Of a stretch of 10,145 nucleotides of DNA, positions 1-7,649 are shown piece by piece; positions within the stretch are counted from its first letter, which is position 1; the number at the start of each line of letters is the position of its first letter. The notes beneath the pieces were generated by a model. That model ran no database searches. It had not been told where the DNA came from and saw only the letters and a list, made by a program, of their open reading frames with translations. The stretch covers positions 1-10,145 of the forward strand of contig DYRX01000143.1 of the NCBI GenBank assembly GCA_020718525.1, given 5' to 3'. The DNA comes from Victivallis vadensis. Its GTDB lineage: Bacteria > Verrucomicrobiota > Lentisphaeria > Victivallales > GWF2-50-93. The position numbers were made by a program, and so were the translations under genes.

Positions 1-2
1 AT

Positions 3-101
3 TACGACAACGATAGCGAGTCTTGGAACGTCCCGGCGCAGCCGGTTAAATTTACAGGCACTAAGTCACAGTATTTTATCATTCTTCCTTCCCCGATTTG
101 A
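3..101 (+). CDS. C-terminal end of an unidentified protein (partial, 5' end outside window)
   Basis: Reading frame 3 is open from the left edge to a TGA at 99-101 and encodes 32 residues. The start of this tail is YDNDSESWNVPAQPV and its end is FIILPSPI. The residue mix (acidic and polar, then a hydrophobic beta-strand-like end) and ordinary codons look like a real C-terminus. Frame 2 is closed almost at once. Frame 1 is also open to a TGA at 106-108, but its product is a less protein-like run rich in Ser, Arg and Leu. If real, the gene converges on the minus-strand pair to its right. The tail is too short to assign a family. The call rests only on frame openness and composition, so confidence is modest. 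Confidence 0.38.
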   Translation, partial: YDNDSESWNVPAQPVKFTGTKSQYFIILPSPI

Positions 102-387
102 TATGTGAAAACAAAAGTGAGATCTTCTCGCAATGAGATCCAATAATTTTGCAAGTTCCATTCATGAATGTTTCGATTTCAATTGCACCAATGCTGTCTC
201 ATTCTGCTTTGTGCCACATTTATGTCCGTGGGCTGTGCTGTGACCTATAGTTATTAAGCAAAATAATGAAATTCTTTATCTGAAAAACTATATATGGAAA
301 GTATGCAGGTCTTTCCAAGACTGGACCGAGGCGTTTTTGGCAAAAACGCGATACTTATTCGCAGAACACAAGTCCGTCGCCCGGTAA
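102..387. other. Intergenic region between convergent genes
   Basis: This 286-base gap is AT-rich and holds no supported gene. It contains a perfect 12-bp palindrome CATTCATGAATG at 159-170. At 310-325 there is a short stem with arms GTCTT and AAGAC and loop TCC. The strongest structure, at 331-349, is listed separately. No classical stem plus T-run terminator was found on either strand. Confidence 0.5.
331..349. repeat. Perfect hairpin, possible transcription end site
   Basis: Arms GCGTTTTT (331-338) and AAAAACGC (342-349) pair perfectly around the loop GGC. The hairpin lies 38 bases past the stop codon of the minus-strand gene ending at 388, and between convergent genes, where a bidirectional terminator would be expected. 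Against this, the stem is mostly A-T and no T-run follows on the minus strand. The role is inferred from position only. Confidence 0.35.
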
Positions 388-2529
388 TTATTTCACGATC
401 ACAGTGAATTTTTCTGATCCTCCGGCGATTTCAGCTCCATTTTTGTCCATAACCTGAAGTTCAAAGACATATCTGCCTTTTTTTTCAAGATGGAAATCAT
501 GCTTGAATTCGTATCCAGAATAATAATAATTTTCCTGTGAGGTGGTGTATTTTCTGCCAAGATTAACTATCTTCGTCTCCAGTTTTTCGGACTCATCCCT
601 AGAAGATATTGTATATCTTATATTTTGGATGTAGTTGTCTGCGCTATAGAAGAACTCCGAATGCGGATCTGTAATGGCAGTCACTGTTGTAGGGATAGGC
701 GGAACCACGCCGTAGATGCTAATCTCGTCTCCTAGCGCAAGTTCAAGTCCATCTTCAGGGCTCAGATCAATAATCATAGGCGTTTCAGATTCGAGATTGC
801 ATTGGTTGTCATGATCTTCGGGATTGTAGTCAAATATTTCAGCCCGGGTCAAGTTGAGATTGTCACCCCATTTGAACTGCCGGAAGCGACCATCTATGCT
901 GATTTTCTCTGCTTTGTCCGTGGAAGCGGGAACATAGGACAGGGAAGGCTCTCCGATGTCATAATAAATGAACTGCGTTCTTTTTGTGCCAGTAAGATTT
1001 GCCTTCAACACAGACGCGACTTCCAATTTCTGCGTATAGCTTGATCTGTCCAGATTGTAGAGAACATACGTAACTTGGGCATCCTCGTCAGTGCCATAGT
1101 TCACGGAATCCAGAAAATTTACCGCCTCATAGGCGTTTTGGGGACGATATCTCTTGTTGATCCGATAGATGCCACCTCCAAAATTGTCGGCGGGGATAAG
1201 AAAGTGCCCCACAAAAGGATCCCAGAACCTGCGCAGACAATTATCACGCGCATATTCAAAGAACTTAGCCTTGTGATTGTCTGGTCGGAATGCTCCGAAT
1301 ATCTTGCGCATAGGTTCAAAATATATGTCCACAGTGTAGTTGTATCCCTCAAGATCACCGGAAATTCCTGTCACCTTGACTATATATTCTCCTCTGCTTA
1401 AATCCGTCAGGAGATTGCCATCGGAATCCTTGTACGATGTGTCGAAATCCTTTGTCAATCCTCCCTGTACCATTGCAGAAAAATAATCGTTCGTGACGAG
1501 CAGTTTGTTGCCTGGAAAAAGAAAATCCTCTGGTGCCTTCATCAGATCCGGAGCGACATCCAGTCCTTTGGCTTCTCCTTCCGGATAATCCTTGTATATA
1601 GAGGAGTCAGGACTTGTTCCAGTTTCCGGATTCACACTGCTGACGATAGTCCTCAGCGCAATGTCAGAGCCCTTCTTGAATATTTCAACTTTGATGTCTC
1701 CGGGAATTTTCACTAAATCCTTGTTTATCGTTCCAAAAACATAGAAATCCCTCTTTTCTGCAAAAACTCTCTCCGTGATGCTTGGAACTTTCATTTCTAC
1801 TCTGCTGTCTGTCTGCAGATGTCGAAGCGCATCCTGGACATTGAAGTTCTTTTCGACCGACCCATGCGGGGATTCAAGCGTCATCTTCACGCTTGTAATC
1901 TCAGTTATTCCTTTTGGCACCTTGATGCTGATGTAACTTTGGCTCGAAAGACAGTCCATGACAGAAGCCTTTTCCCTGGAATTGAAATTCTTCAGGAGTT
2001 TCTTTTCAAGCGCACAGCGTTTCTTCAGCGTTTTGTCCCCATGCATAAACTCGAGTGTGATTTTTGGGCTGTCTCCAAAGTAGACACCTCCAAGTGTCAG
2101 GACATCGCCAGCCTCAATTTTTTCAGAAGAAGAAAGATAGATTATCGGAGAATGCACATAAAACGAATCCGAAACCGGCAATATTCTCTTGTTCTTTCCT
2201 GATCCGGATACAAATGAAAGGGAATACTGTCCTGCCAGGATTTTTTCCTGGAAAAGACATGTCGCAGATTCATTGTCGTATTCGAGGACGCGGATCTTTT
2301 TAAGCTTTGTTCCAAGCGGTCCATCAGATATGATAAACTGCGGCTTGTGCAGATAGCCTCCCTCGATTCCGACATCAGACGCCTTGACTTTGAAAAGAGC
2401 ACCTGCCGCCAGATCGTATCTTGGATTGGTGGTGGCAAATGATTCCATCGGCAGAAAAACTAGGAGAAGCAAGCAGGGAAGAATGATTTTCATGCATTGA
2501 CGCTTTAAAACGGAGATCGGCTTCTGCAC
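388..2529 (-). CDS. Large exported protein with IPT/TIG-like and Ig-like domains, function unknown
   Basis: A GTG start at 2529 gives 713 residues. It is preferred because AAAGGAG lies 6 bases upstream (2536-2542); the frame is open up to a TTG at 2580, which has no such site, and an internal ATG at 2493 is also possible. The N-terminus is basic (KR), followed by the hydrophobic core IILPCLLLLVFLP and a probable signal peptidase site after ESFA near residue 32, so the protein is probably exported. Residues about 128-231 look like an IPT/TIG domain: EAGDVLTLGGVYFG, then KKRC, then a VPKG turn and a closing beta strand. The last 130 residues look like another Ig-like beta domain, including the strand GRYVFELQVMD. 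The middle (about 250-580) is aromatic-rich and I do not recognise it. No catalytic motif or membrane anchor was seen. It is the second gene of a likely operon with the 1157-residue exported protein. Binding or a surface role is inference. Confidence 0.85.
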   Translation of the reverse strand: MQKPISVLKRQCMKIILPCLLLLVFLPMESFATTNPRYDLAAGALFKVKASDVGIEGGYLHKPQFIISDGPLGTKLKKIRVLEYDNESATCLFQEKILAGQYSLSFVSGSGKNKRILPVSDSFYVHSPIIYLSSSEKIEAGDVLTLGGVYFGDSPKITLEFMHGDKTLKKRCALEKKLLKNFNSREKASVMDCLSSQSYISIKVPKGITEITSVKMTLESPHGSVEKNFNVQDALRHLQTDSRVEMKVPSITERVFAEKRDFYVFGTINKDLVKIPGDIKVEIFKKGSDIALRTIVSSVNPETGTSPDSSIYKDYPEGEAKGLDVAPDLMKAPEDFLFPGNKLLVTNDYFSAMVQGGLTKDFDTSYKDSDGNLLTDLSRGEYIVKVTGISGDLEGYNYTVDIYFEPMRKIFGAFRPDNHKAKFFEYARDNCLRRFWDPFVGHFLIPADNFGGGIYRINKRYRPQNAYEAVNFLDSVNYGTDEDAQVTYVLYNLDRSSYTQKLEVASVLKANLTGTKRTQFIYYDIGEPSLSYVPASTDKAEKISIDGRFRQFKWGDNLNLTRAEIFDYNPEDHDNQCNLESETPMIIDLSPEDGLELALGDEISIYGVVPPIPTTVTAITDPHSEFFYSADNYIQNIRYTISSRDESEKLETKIVNLGRKYTTSQENYYYSGYEFKHDFHLEKKGRYVFELQVMDKNGAEIAGGSEKFTVIVK

Positions 2530-2535
2530 GGGAGA

Positions 2536-2542
2536 CTCCTTT
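2536..2542 (-). promoter_or_regulatory. Ribosome-binding site deciding a GTG start
   Basis: The minus strand reads AAAGGAG, then TCTCCC, then GTG at 2529-2527. This is a near-consensus Shine-Dalgarno sequence with 6-base spacing. It argues for the GTG over the TTG at 2580 and the ATG at 2493 as start of the downstream exported protein. Confidence 0.65.
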
Positions 2543-2581
2543 CGTTTTGAATATCTAAGTAGCGCAACAAACAATGACAAA

Positions 2582-5500
2582 TCATTCCTTCATAGTGCCT
2601 TGGACATCAACGACCTGCCAAGTAAGAAGCCAAGGCACCTGCGTCTGCTCCATGCAGGAGTCGGGCACCCATCCCGGGCGCATGATGTTTTTGAGGTTCG
2701 TCTGGGGCTTTGGGGAATACCAGACCGCCTCCACGATCATCTTGTCAATCTTGGTGTCTGAATCCGCCTTGTATGCGAGTAGCTCCGGCAGGCTGTAGGT
2801 CATTTTTTCGCCCCAGGAGTCTTCGTGAACATGAGTGAAAGTGAAGGAAAGTCCCGCTCCTGCTTCGCCTTTGAGTCCAAGTCCGAAAAGAATGGAGCCG
2901 TTCATATATAGTTGAACAGTTGCCTTGTTTCCGACTTTGAAATAACCCTGCCAGCTTCTGGAAAGGAAGGTCTCGTCATTTTTCGAACGAGTCACAGTGA
3001 TGTTGTTGGAGAAAACATCGAAATTGTATGGATCATAAGGAGGGACAGGCACTTTTCTCCACCAGTATTTAAGGTTGCTGGTGGGGGCGCGCGGCTCCAT
3101 TCCTTTGGGTGGCTCTTCGAGCCTGAACTCTTCGAATTCGAGATTCATATTGCTCACATTCACAAGATTATACGAAAGCAACTTCAGCTTGCCCGCCTGA
3201 TCGTAGATGCAGTAAGGCTGGGATTTGAAGGTCGGCGCAAGATATATGAGCTGTCCCAGAGCACCATCCTTGTTGTTGCCGTCGGAGAAGAAAGTGCTTG
3301 TCCTCGTAGATTCTATCCGCTCCTTCCAGCCCCAGCCAAGCGAGAGAGCGTCTTTGAAATTGATGCCCGCTTCAGCCTTGACCCCCTGGTCTTCGGCAGT
3401 GAGTTCAGCCAACCCGGCGAGATTCAGCCAGGCTTCAGCTTCGAATTCGAAGTCGTAAGTGCTCCCCTGCGCGCCTTCTCTTGCATAGACCACCTGGCCT
3501 ATTGACGTTTTCGCCCTGTTCCCATTTCTCGTAAATGGCGGAACTCCGTGTATTACCCCGGCCAGATACCAGCTCTTCTTGTCCCTGTATTGCCCATTGC
3601 TTGAGTTGGCGTAAAGCGGAGGTCCATCGGGACTGTAAAGATCCGATTTGAAGACAGCCGCCCCGACCTGCCCCCACTCTATGTCTGAAAACATCACGAG
3701 ATATTTTCGCATCTTCAGATCGGTCTTGTCATTTTTCGATACAGGCAGGACAGCTTCGACCGCATCGCAATATGAGAGCCTGGGACGGGAAACTTTGATC
3801 GGCAGATTTCTCCAGCCCTCGAAATTGTATGACTCTACATCAATTGTGCATGTGCGGACATGAGTATACCATTCCCAGCTACTGCTTTGAGCAAAGATTT
3901 GAACAGCCTGCCCTGCCGAAGATCCGTTGACTGTTCCAGGCACGATGCTCACACCGTGATGCGGGGAGACCCAGTCCAGGTAGAAATGAGTTCCGCCCTC
4001 CATCAATTTGTTCCTCATATCAATGAAGCGAAGGTATCCCCAATCGTTTTGCACCTCGGTGCCGAGGATGACCACGCATAGCATCTGCTGTCCGTTTTTG
4101 GTCACTACGCAGGCGTCAATTTCGCCTAGGAATTTTGTGCCCCAGGTGTCGGCGTCTCCGAATGTCAGCACATGCGTCCATTTTTCTCCGTCAGAGGAGG
4201 TTTGAACATGGAATTTTCCGTTCGGCGCGCCGTATATGATGTATATTTTTCCGTTGAAGGGGACTGCCTTGAGCGGCGTATGCTTGAATCCGCCATGCCT
4301 GCTATAGGTGCCGGTCATCGGAAGAAAACCCTTGTTTTCCCATGCCGCCTCGGGATGAGAGCTAGAACAGGAATATATGTAGTATTGCTGATCGCTGATG
4401 AAGATGTCGTAGAAAAGATGCACTTTTCCTTTGAACACGCACGTGGTCACTTTCGTGGCATCGCCGAAAAGAGCGACCTTCGGGTCTCCCACCTGCAAGG
4501 GATAGGAATTTTCCATCTGTATGAATCCGCTGTCGTCTATGGAGCCGACGCTCAAAAAAGCGCTTTTCTTGTAATTGGCGTCCGAGGAGGTCGGCCTCGA
4601 AAGCGAATAGATTTTGCCGTTGAAGAAAAACGGCGCCTGCATCTGAACCGGACCATAATTGTTGAAGCCGGACTTCTGCCAAATCGGATATTTGGTCATA
4701 TTTCCTGTGTCAATGTCATTCTTTTGGAAAGATCTGGCTGAGGAGGATTTCCTCATGGCGTTCATTGCCACGGACTGGAGACTCCTTCTTTTTCCAGGCA
4801 AGAAGAGCGCACGCATTTTTCCTGAAGATTCAGACTGCCGCCAGGAATATCTGGCGAAGGAGCCTTTGCCTGAAATATCCCAGGAGACAAGCTGGTCTCC
4901 GATCTTTTTGGTGTGGGAAGATTTCGCCTTCCCTGCATATTTCAGCCCGCCATCAGCGACCCAGAGGAAGCACCATTCTTTGTCTTCAATAACAATCACG
5001 GACGGAATTTCCCCGTCAAGCGGAAAGTTCTTTCCTCCGCCTTGTCCATATACATCATAATATATGCTCGTCAGATTGCGCGGGCTTGGTGGCGCGATAA
5101 AATATTCAAGATTGAACCCGTCCTTATCCCATTTGATCTTGATGCGTTCGCAGGCTTTTTTTGATTCGGAAATAAATTCGCTGAAGCAGACTGAACCTGA
5201 ATCTTTTTTCAATCTGATTTTTTCGTCTTCTGAAAAGGCGTGATCCTCCGAAATCGAGCCTGAATTGATCAGCATTGACAGAATGCTGTCTTTGCTGACG
5301 GCGTTTGAAGACAAGTCAGCGGGAAGGACGGCTTTGAACAGAGCCTTGTTGTCGCGTATCGGCGACATGCTTGAGATGCTTCCCCTGTATGACGATTTAA
5401 ACTGCGCCGAACCATGGTCAGCGCCAGCGTCGCGGGTCAGGAAATGGGCAATCACGGAAATTTCTGCGGCGCCAGCTCCTTCGGATATACGCAGTTCTGT

Positions 5501-6055
5501 GCTGCTTTTTCCGGAATCAAGCAATTCTGCGCCATCAGAGCATGTCCACTTGTAGAAAAGACTGTCCTGTGATGATGCGACAGCACTTAGCACGACAACG
5601 TCGCCGGGGTTCATTTGTCCGATTGCAGATGCGGAAACTGTCCCTGCGCCTTCGGGATATACGCCAGTGGAAAAGACAACGCTTCCTCCTGCTTCGAAGA
5701 GGGCGGAGATTTCTGCATCCGCTGATGGAACGGCAAAGGTGTTTTCCGCATTTTCATCCTCGAAAAAAACAGATTCGGACGGGTCTGCCTGCCATCTGAG
5801 GAAGCGCCAGGCAGTCATGGCATCCGCACTAATGGACAACGGCGTTCCTGCGGTCGCAGTAATCGCGCCGGACGGCCCCGTCTCTCCCGCCTCGGCGGGA
5901 CTTGCCGCCAAAACAAGCTCTATGGCATCCCCGTCCGCGCCATAACTCGCTGATGCAAAAGATGTAAGAAAAAAGAGCGCTGCAAAAAGACCTCGCCTGA
6001 AAAATCCGCTCAAACGATCGCCAGATAGCAGGACATCCCTATTTGACAAGTTCAT
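2582..6055 (-). CDS. Very large exported protein: InlB-like repeats, probable beta-propeller, beta-rich C-terminus
   Basis: This 1157-residue protein starts at ATG 6055 with GGAGG 7 bases upstream. An RR-containing n-region, the core GLFAALFFLTSFA and a likely cleavage after SYGA at residue 40 indicate export. Residues about 45-120 and 125-205 are two repeats of the divergent InlB B-repeat type, each with a G-rich turn (PEGAGTVS in the second), a late Trp (FLRW, FYKW) and a closing strand. Residues 210-460 are unassigned. Residues 465-800 carry F-x-G-K-I/V motifs at 478, 541 and 600 (FNGKIYSLSR, FKGKVHLFYD, FNGKIYIIYG), a spacing of about 60 residues that suggests propeller blades. Residues 870-921 and 1046-1086 are Gly/Ala-rich alternating beta segments. 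No Asp-box, protease or glycosidase active site was recognised, and there is no LPXTG or PEP-CTERM tail. It is the first gene of a probable two-gene operon. Carbohydrate or surface binding is plausible but is inference. Confidence 0.88.
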   Translation of the reverse strand: MNLSNRDVLLSGDRLSGFFRRGLFAALFFLTSFASASYGADGDAIELVLAASPAEAGETGPSGAITATAGTPLSISADAMTAWRFLRWQADPSESVFFEDENAENTFAVPSADAEISALFEAGGSVVFSTGVYPEGAGTVSASAIGQMNPGDVVVLSAVASSQDSLFYKWTCSDGAELLDSGKSSTELRISEGAGAAEISVIAHFLTRDAGADHGSAQFKSSYRGSISSMSPIRDNKALFKAVLPADLSSNAVSKDSILSMLINSGSISEDHAFSEDEKIRLKKDSGSVCFSEFISESKKACERIKIKWDKDGFNLEYFIAPPSPRNLTSIYYDVYGQGGGKNFPLDGEIPSVIVIEDKEWCFLWVADGGLKYAGKAKSSHTKKIGDQLVSWDISGKGSFARYSWRQSESSGKMRALFLPGKRRSLQSVAMNAMRKSSSARSFQKNDIDTGNMTKYPIWQKSGFNNYGPVQMQAPFFFNGKIYSLSRPTSSDANYKKSAFLSVGSIDDSGFIQMENSYPLQVGDPKVALFGDATKVTTCVFKGKVHLFYDIFISDQQYYIYSCSSSHPEAAWENKGFLPMTGTYSRHGGFKHTPLKAVPFNGKIYIIYGAPNGKFHVQTSSDGEKWTHVLTFGDADTWGTKFLGEIDACVVTKNGQQMLCVVILGTEVQNDWGYLRFIDMRNKLMEGGTHFYLDWVSPHHGVSIVPGTVNGSSAGQAVQIFAQSSSWEWYTHVRTCTIDVESYNFEGWRNLPIKVSRPRLSYCDAVEAVLPVSKNDKTDLKMRKYLVMFSDIEWGQVGAAVFKSDLYSPDGPPLYANSSNGQYRDKKSWYLAGVIHGVPPFTRNGNRAKTSIGQVVYAREGAQGSTYDFEFEAEAWLNLAGLAELTAEDQGVKAEAGINFKDALSLGWGWKERIESTRTSTFFSDGNNKDGALGQLIYLAPTFKSQPYCIYDQAGKLKLLSYNLVNVSNMNLEFEEFRLEEPPKGMEPRAPTSNLKYWWRKVPVPPYDPYNFDVFSNNITVTRSKNDETFLSRSWQGYFKVGNKATVQLYMNGSILFGLGLKGEAGAGLSFTFTHVHEDSWGEKMTYSLPELLAYKADSDTKIDKMIVEAVWYSPKPQTNLKNIMRPGWVPDSCMEQTQVPWLLTWQVVDVQGTMKE

Positions 6056-6062
6056 CTCCTTC

Positions 6063-6069
6063 CCTCCCT
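6063..6069 (-). promoter_or_regulatory. Ribosome-binding site of the 1157-residue protein gene
   Basis: The minus strand reads AGGGAGG at 6069-6063, 7 bases before the ATG at 6055. A second GGAG (6059-6056) directly abuts the ATG and is too close to act. The first site supports the chosen start, which also gives a well-formed signal peptide. Confidence 0.6.
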
Positions 6070-6116
6070 TTCCACAAAATCAATATGCCACAAGGACAAG
6101 CAATAAGTCCGATCTT

Positions 6117-6145
6117 AGTCTATCTCTCCAATCGTAAATATTCAA
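6117..6145 (-). promoter_or_regulatory. Candidate sigma-70-type promoter for the exported-protein operon
   Basis: On the minus strand TTGAAT (6145-6140, 4 of 6 to TTGACA) is followed after exactly 17 bases by TAGACT (6122-6117, 4 of 6 to TATAAT). It would start transcription near 6110 and leave a leader of about 55 bases before the ATG at 6055. Position and spacing are good but the boxes are imperfect, so this is a candidate only. Confidence 0.35.
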
Positions 6146-6261
6146 GTCCCATCCTTAACGGGAAGTCTTACGCCCGTCTGAATCTGGATTGCTGTTCTGG
6201 CCTGCGTGCGCCGCACTTTTCTACCATGCACGGCATATACAGGTCAGGCTGTCTTTTCTTT

Positions 6262-6317
6262 AGATCGCGATACGGATCTCCCCTGATTATCAGTAGATTA
6301 GGGGCGCTTGCGAGATC
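6262..6317 (+). promoter_or_regulatory. Alternative hairpins in the carA upstream region
   Basis: GATCTC at 6275-6280 can pair with GAGATC at 6312-6317. Directly inside, CCCTGAT (6281-6287) pairs with ATTAGGG (6297-6303) with one G-U pair, leaving an 8-base bulge on the 3' side. The same GATCT (6275-6279) can instead pair with the upstream AGATC at 6262-6266. Two mutually exclusive folds upstream of a pyrimidine/arginine gene could be a leader control element. There is no T-run and no identified promoter, so a regulatory role is speculative. Confidence 0.25.
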
Positions 6318-6486
6318 TTTGTGGCAAAAAGCTGTGTATAGGGAGCGAGCGCATCAGGAAATCTGCATCTTGAGCCTTGAATTCCATCTAGGGCGATGTA
6401 TCTTCCCAAGCGCTTTGAATGCGACGGCATTTAACGCATTTATCGGGAATTGATTCACGCGGCTATTCATCCAGCAAACGGACAAG

Positions 6487-7644
6487 ATGCATATGAACGA
6501 CAAATACGATTGGAAGAAAAAAAGAGAGAAAAACGCCTATTTGGCTCTCGAGGACGGAACTGTGTTCGAGGGTGTCTCGTTCGGAGCGCCCGCAGACAGA
6601 GAGGGAGAGCTTGTTTTCAATACCGGGCTCACTGGCTATCAGGAGATATTGAGCGATCCGTCCTATGCAGGCCAGTTTGTCACGATGACTTATCCCGAAA
6701 TCGGAAACACCGGAATCAATTCTGCGGACATGGAGTCGAGGGGGCTTTTTGCCAATGGATTTATTGTCCACGAATACAACGAGCCGAGCAATTGGAGATC
6801 CGAAGAGTCGCTCTCCTCGATTCTCAAGAGACTTGGGATTCCAGGGATTGCCGGGATTGACACCAGGGCTCTTACGCTCATGCTCCGCAGTTCCGGAACT
6901 ATGAAAGGCTACATCTCCTGCTCTGGAAAAGTCTCCGTCGAGGAGGCCGTCTCGAAGGCTCGCCAATGGCCGGGGCTGGACAATCAGGACTACGTGAAGA
7001 AAGTGAGCGTCAAGTCCGCATTTGAATGGGACAAGGATGGTGCGCTGAGCAGTTCCTGGGGACTTTGCGACAAACTGCCGCCGATAGACTGCAAGATCGT
7101 AGCGTATGATTTTGGGATCAAGTGGAACATACTTAGATTTTTGCGCCTCAGCGGGATGGGAGTGAAGGTCGTGCCAGCCAAGACTAGCGCAGAGGATGTT
7201 CTTGCCATGAAGCCTGACGGAGTATTCTTGTCGAACGGACCTGCGGATCCTGCCGCCCTGTCTTATGCTATCCAGTCTGCGAAGTCTCTAATAGGTAAGC
7301 TTCCGATCATGGGAATATGTCTTGGGCACCAGATACTCGGTCTCGCGTATGGCGGGCAAAGCTACAGACTTAAATTCGGACACCATGGATGCAATCACCC
7401 TGTCAAGAACCTTGAGACGGGCATGATCGAGATCACTTCGCAGAACCACAATTTTGCAATCGTTCCCGAATCTTTGCCCAAATGCATCGAGACAACCCAT
7501 CTCAACTTGAATGATTCCACGCTGGAAGGCATGAGACACAAGAAGGAACCGGTCTTTTCCGTCCAGTATCATCCCGAAGCCGCTCCCGGGCCGCATGATT
7601 CAAGATACCTTTTCGATTCCTTCCGCAAACTGATTGGCAGATAA
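6487..7644 (+). CDS. carA: Carbamoyl-phosphate synthase small (glutaminase) subunit
   Basis: CarA hydrolyses glutamine and passes ammonia to the large subunit CarB, which makes carbamoyl phosphate for pyrimidine and arginine synthesis in the cytoplasm. The length, 385 residues, fits the family (382 in E. coli). The N-terminal CarA domain shows AYLALEDGTVFEG, then NTGLTGYQEILSDPSYAGQ and YPEIGNTGIN, then GIAGIDTRALT. The class I glutamine amidotransferase domain has FLSNGPADP and the nucleophile motif GICLGHQ with Cys278. His362 and Glu364 in QYHPEA complete the triad, so the enzyme should be active. The first 16 residues form a charged extension absent from E. coli CarA; ATG 6493, two codons in, is the only alternative Met start near the N-terminus. 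No strong ribosome-binding site is visible. carB is not in the window. The gene heads a tight operon with a Lol-type permease gene 5 bases downstream. Confidence 0.97.
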   Translation: MHMNDKYDWKKKREKNAYLALEDGTVFEGVSFGAPADREGELVFNTGLTGYQEILSDPSYAGQFVTMTYPEIGNTGINSADMESRGLFANGFIVHEYNEPSNWRSEESLSSILKRLGIPGIAGIDTRALTLMLRSSGTMKGYISCSGKVSVEEAVSKARQWPGLDNQDYVKKVSVKSAFEWDKDGALSSSWGLCDKLPPIDCKIVAYDFGIKWNILRFLRLSGMGVKVVPAKTSAEDVLAMKPDGVFLSNGPADPAALSYAIQSAKSLIGKLPIMGICLGHQILGLAYGGQSYRLKFGHHGCNHPVKNLETGMIEITSQNHNFAIVPESLPKCIETTHLNLNDSTLEGMRHKKEPVFSVQYHPEAAPGPHDSRYLFDSFRKLIGR

Positions 7645-7649
7645 ATTAG

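Larger units (their letters stand above)
6056..6486. other. Divergent intergenic region, no supported gene
   Basis: These 431 bases separate the minus-strand exported-protein pair from carA. A + strand frame stays open from 6043 to 6453, but its product is rich in Ser, Arg, Leu and Cys, has no ribosome-binding site at 6043 or 6085, and its first ATG lies inside the opposite gene, so I do not call it. The region holds the candidate minus-strand promoter (6117-6145) and paired elements at 6262-6317. I found no good -35/-10 pair for carA on the + strand. Confidence 0.55.

Noticed and set aside
2912..3505. 197-codon + strand open frame
   Set aside because: It lies wholly antisense to the 1157-residue exported protein, whose signal peptide, repeats and start site are convincing.
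4172..4741. 189-codon + strand open frame
   Set aside because: It is antisense to the propeller region of the exported protein, and its product shows no domain or export signal.
6043..6453. 136-codon + strand open frame filling the carA upstream region
   Set aside because: No ribosome-binding site at either early ATG, its first ATG overlaps the start of the opposite gene, and its composition (Ser, Arg, Leu, Cys) is that of non-coding DNA.
6463..6966. 167-codon minus-strand frame opposite carA
   Set aside because: carA is unambiguous on the + strand with the full catalytic triad; this is a shadow frame.
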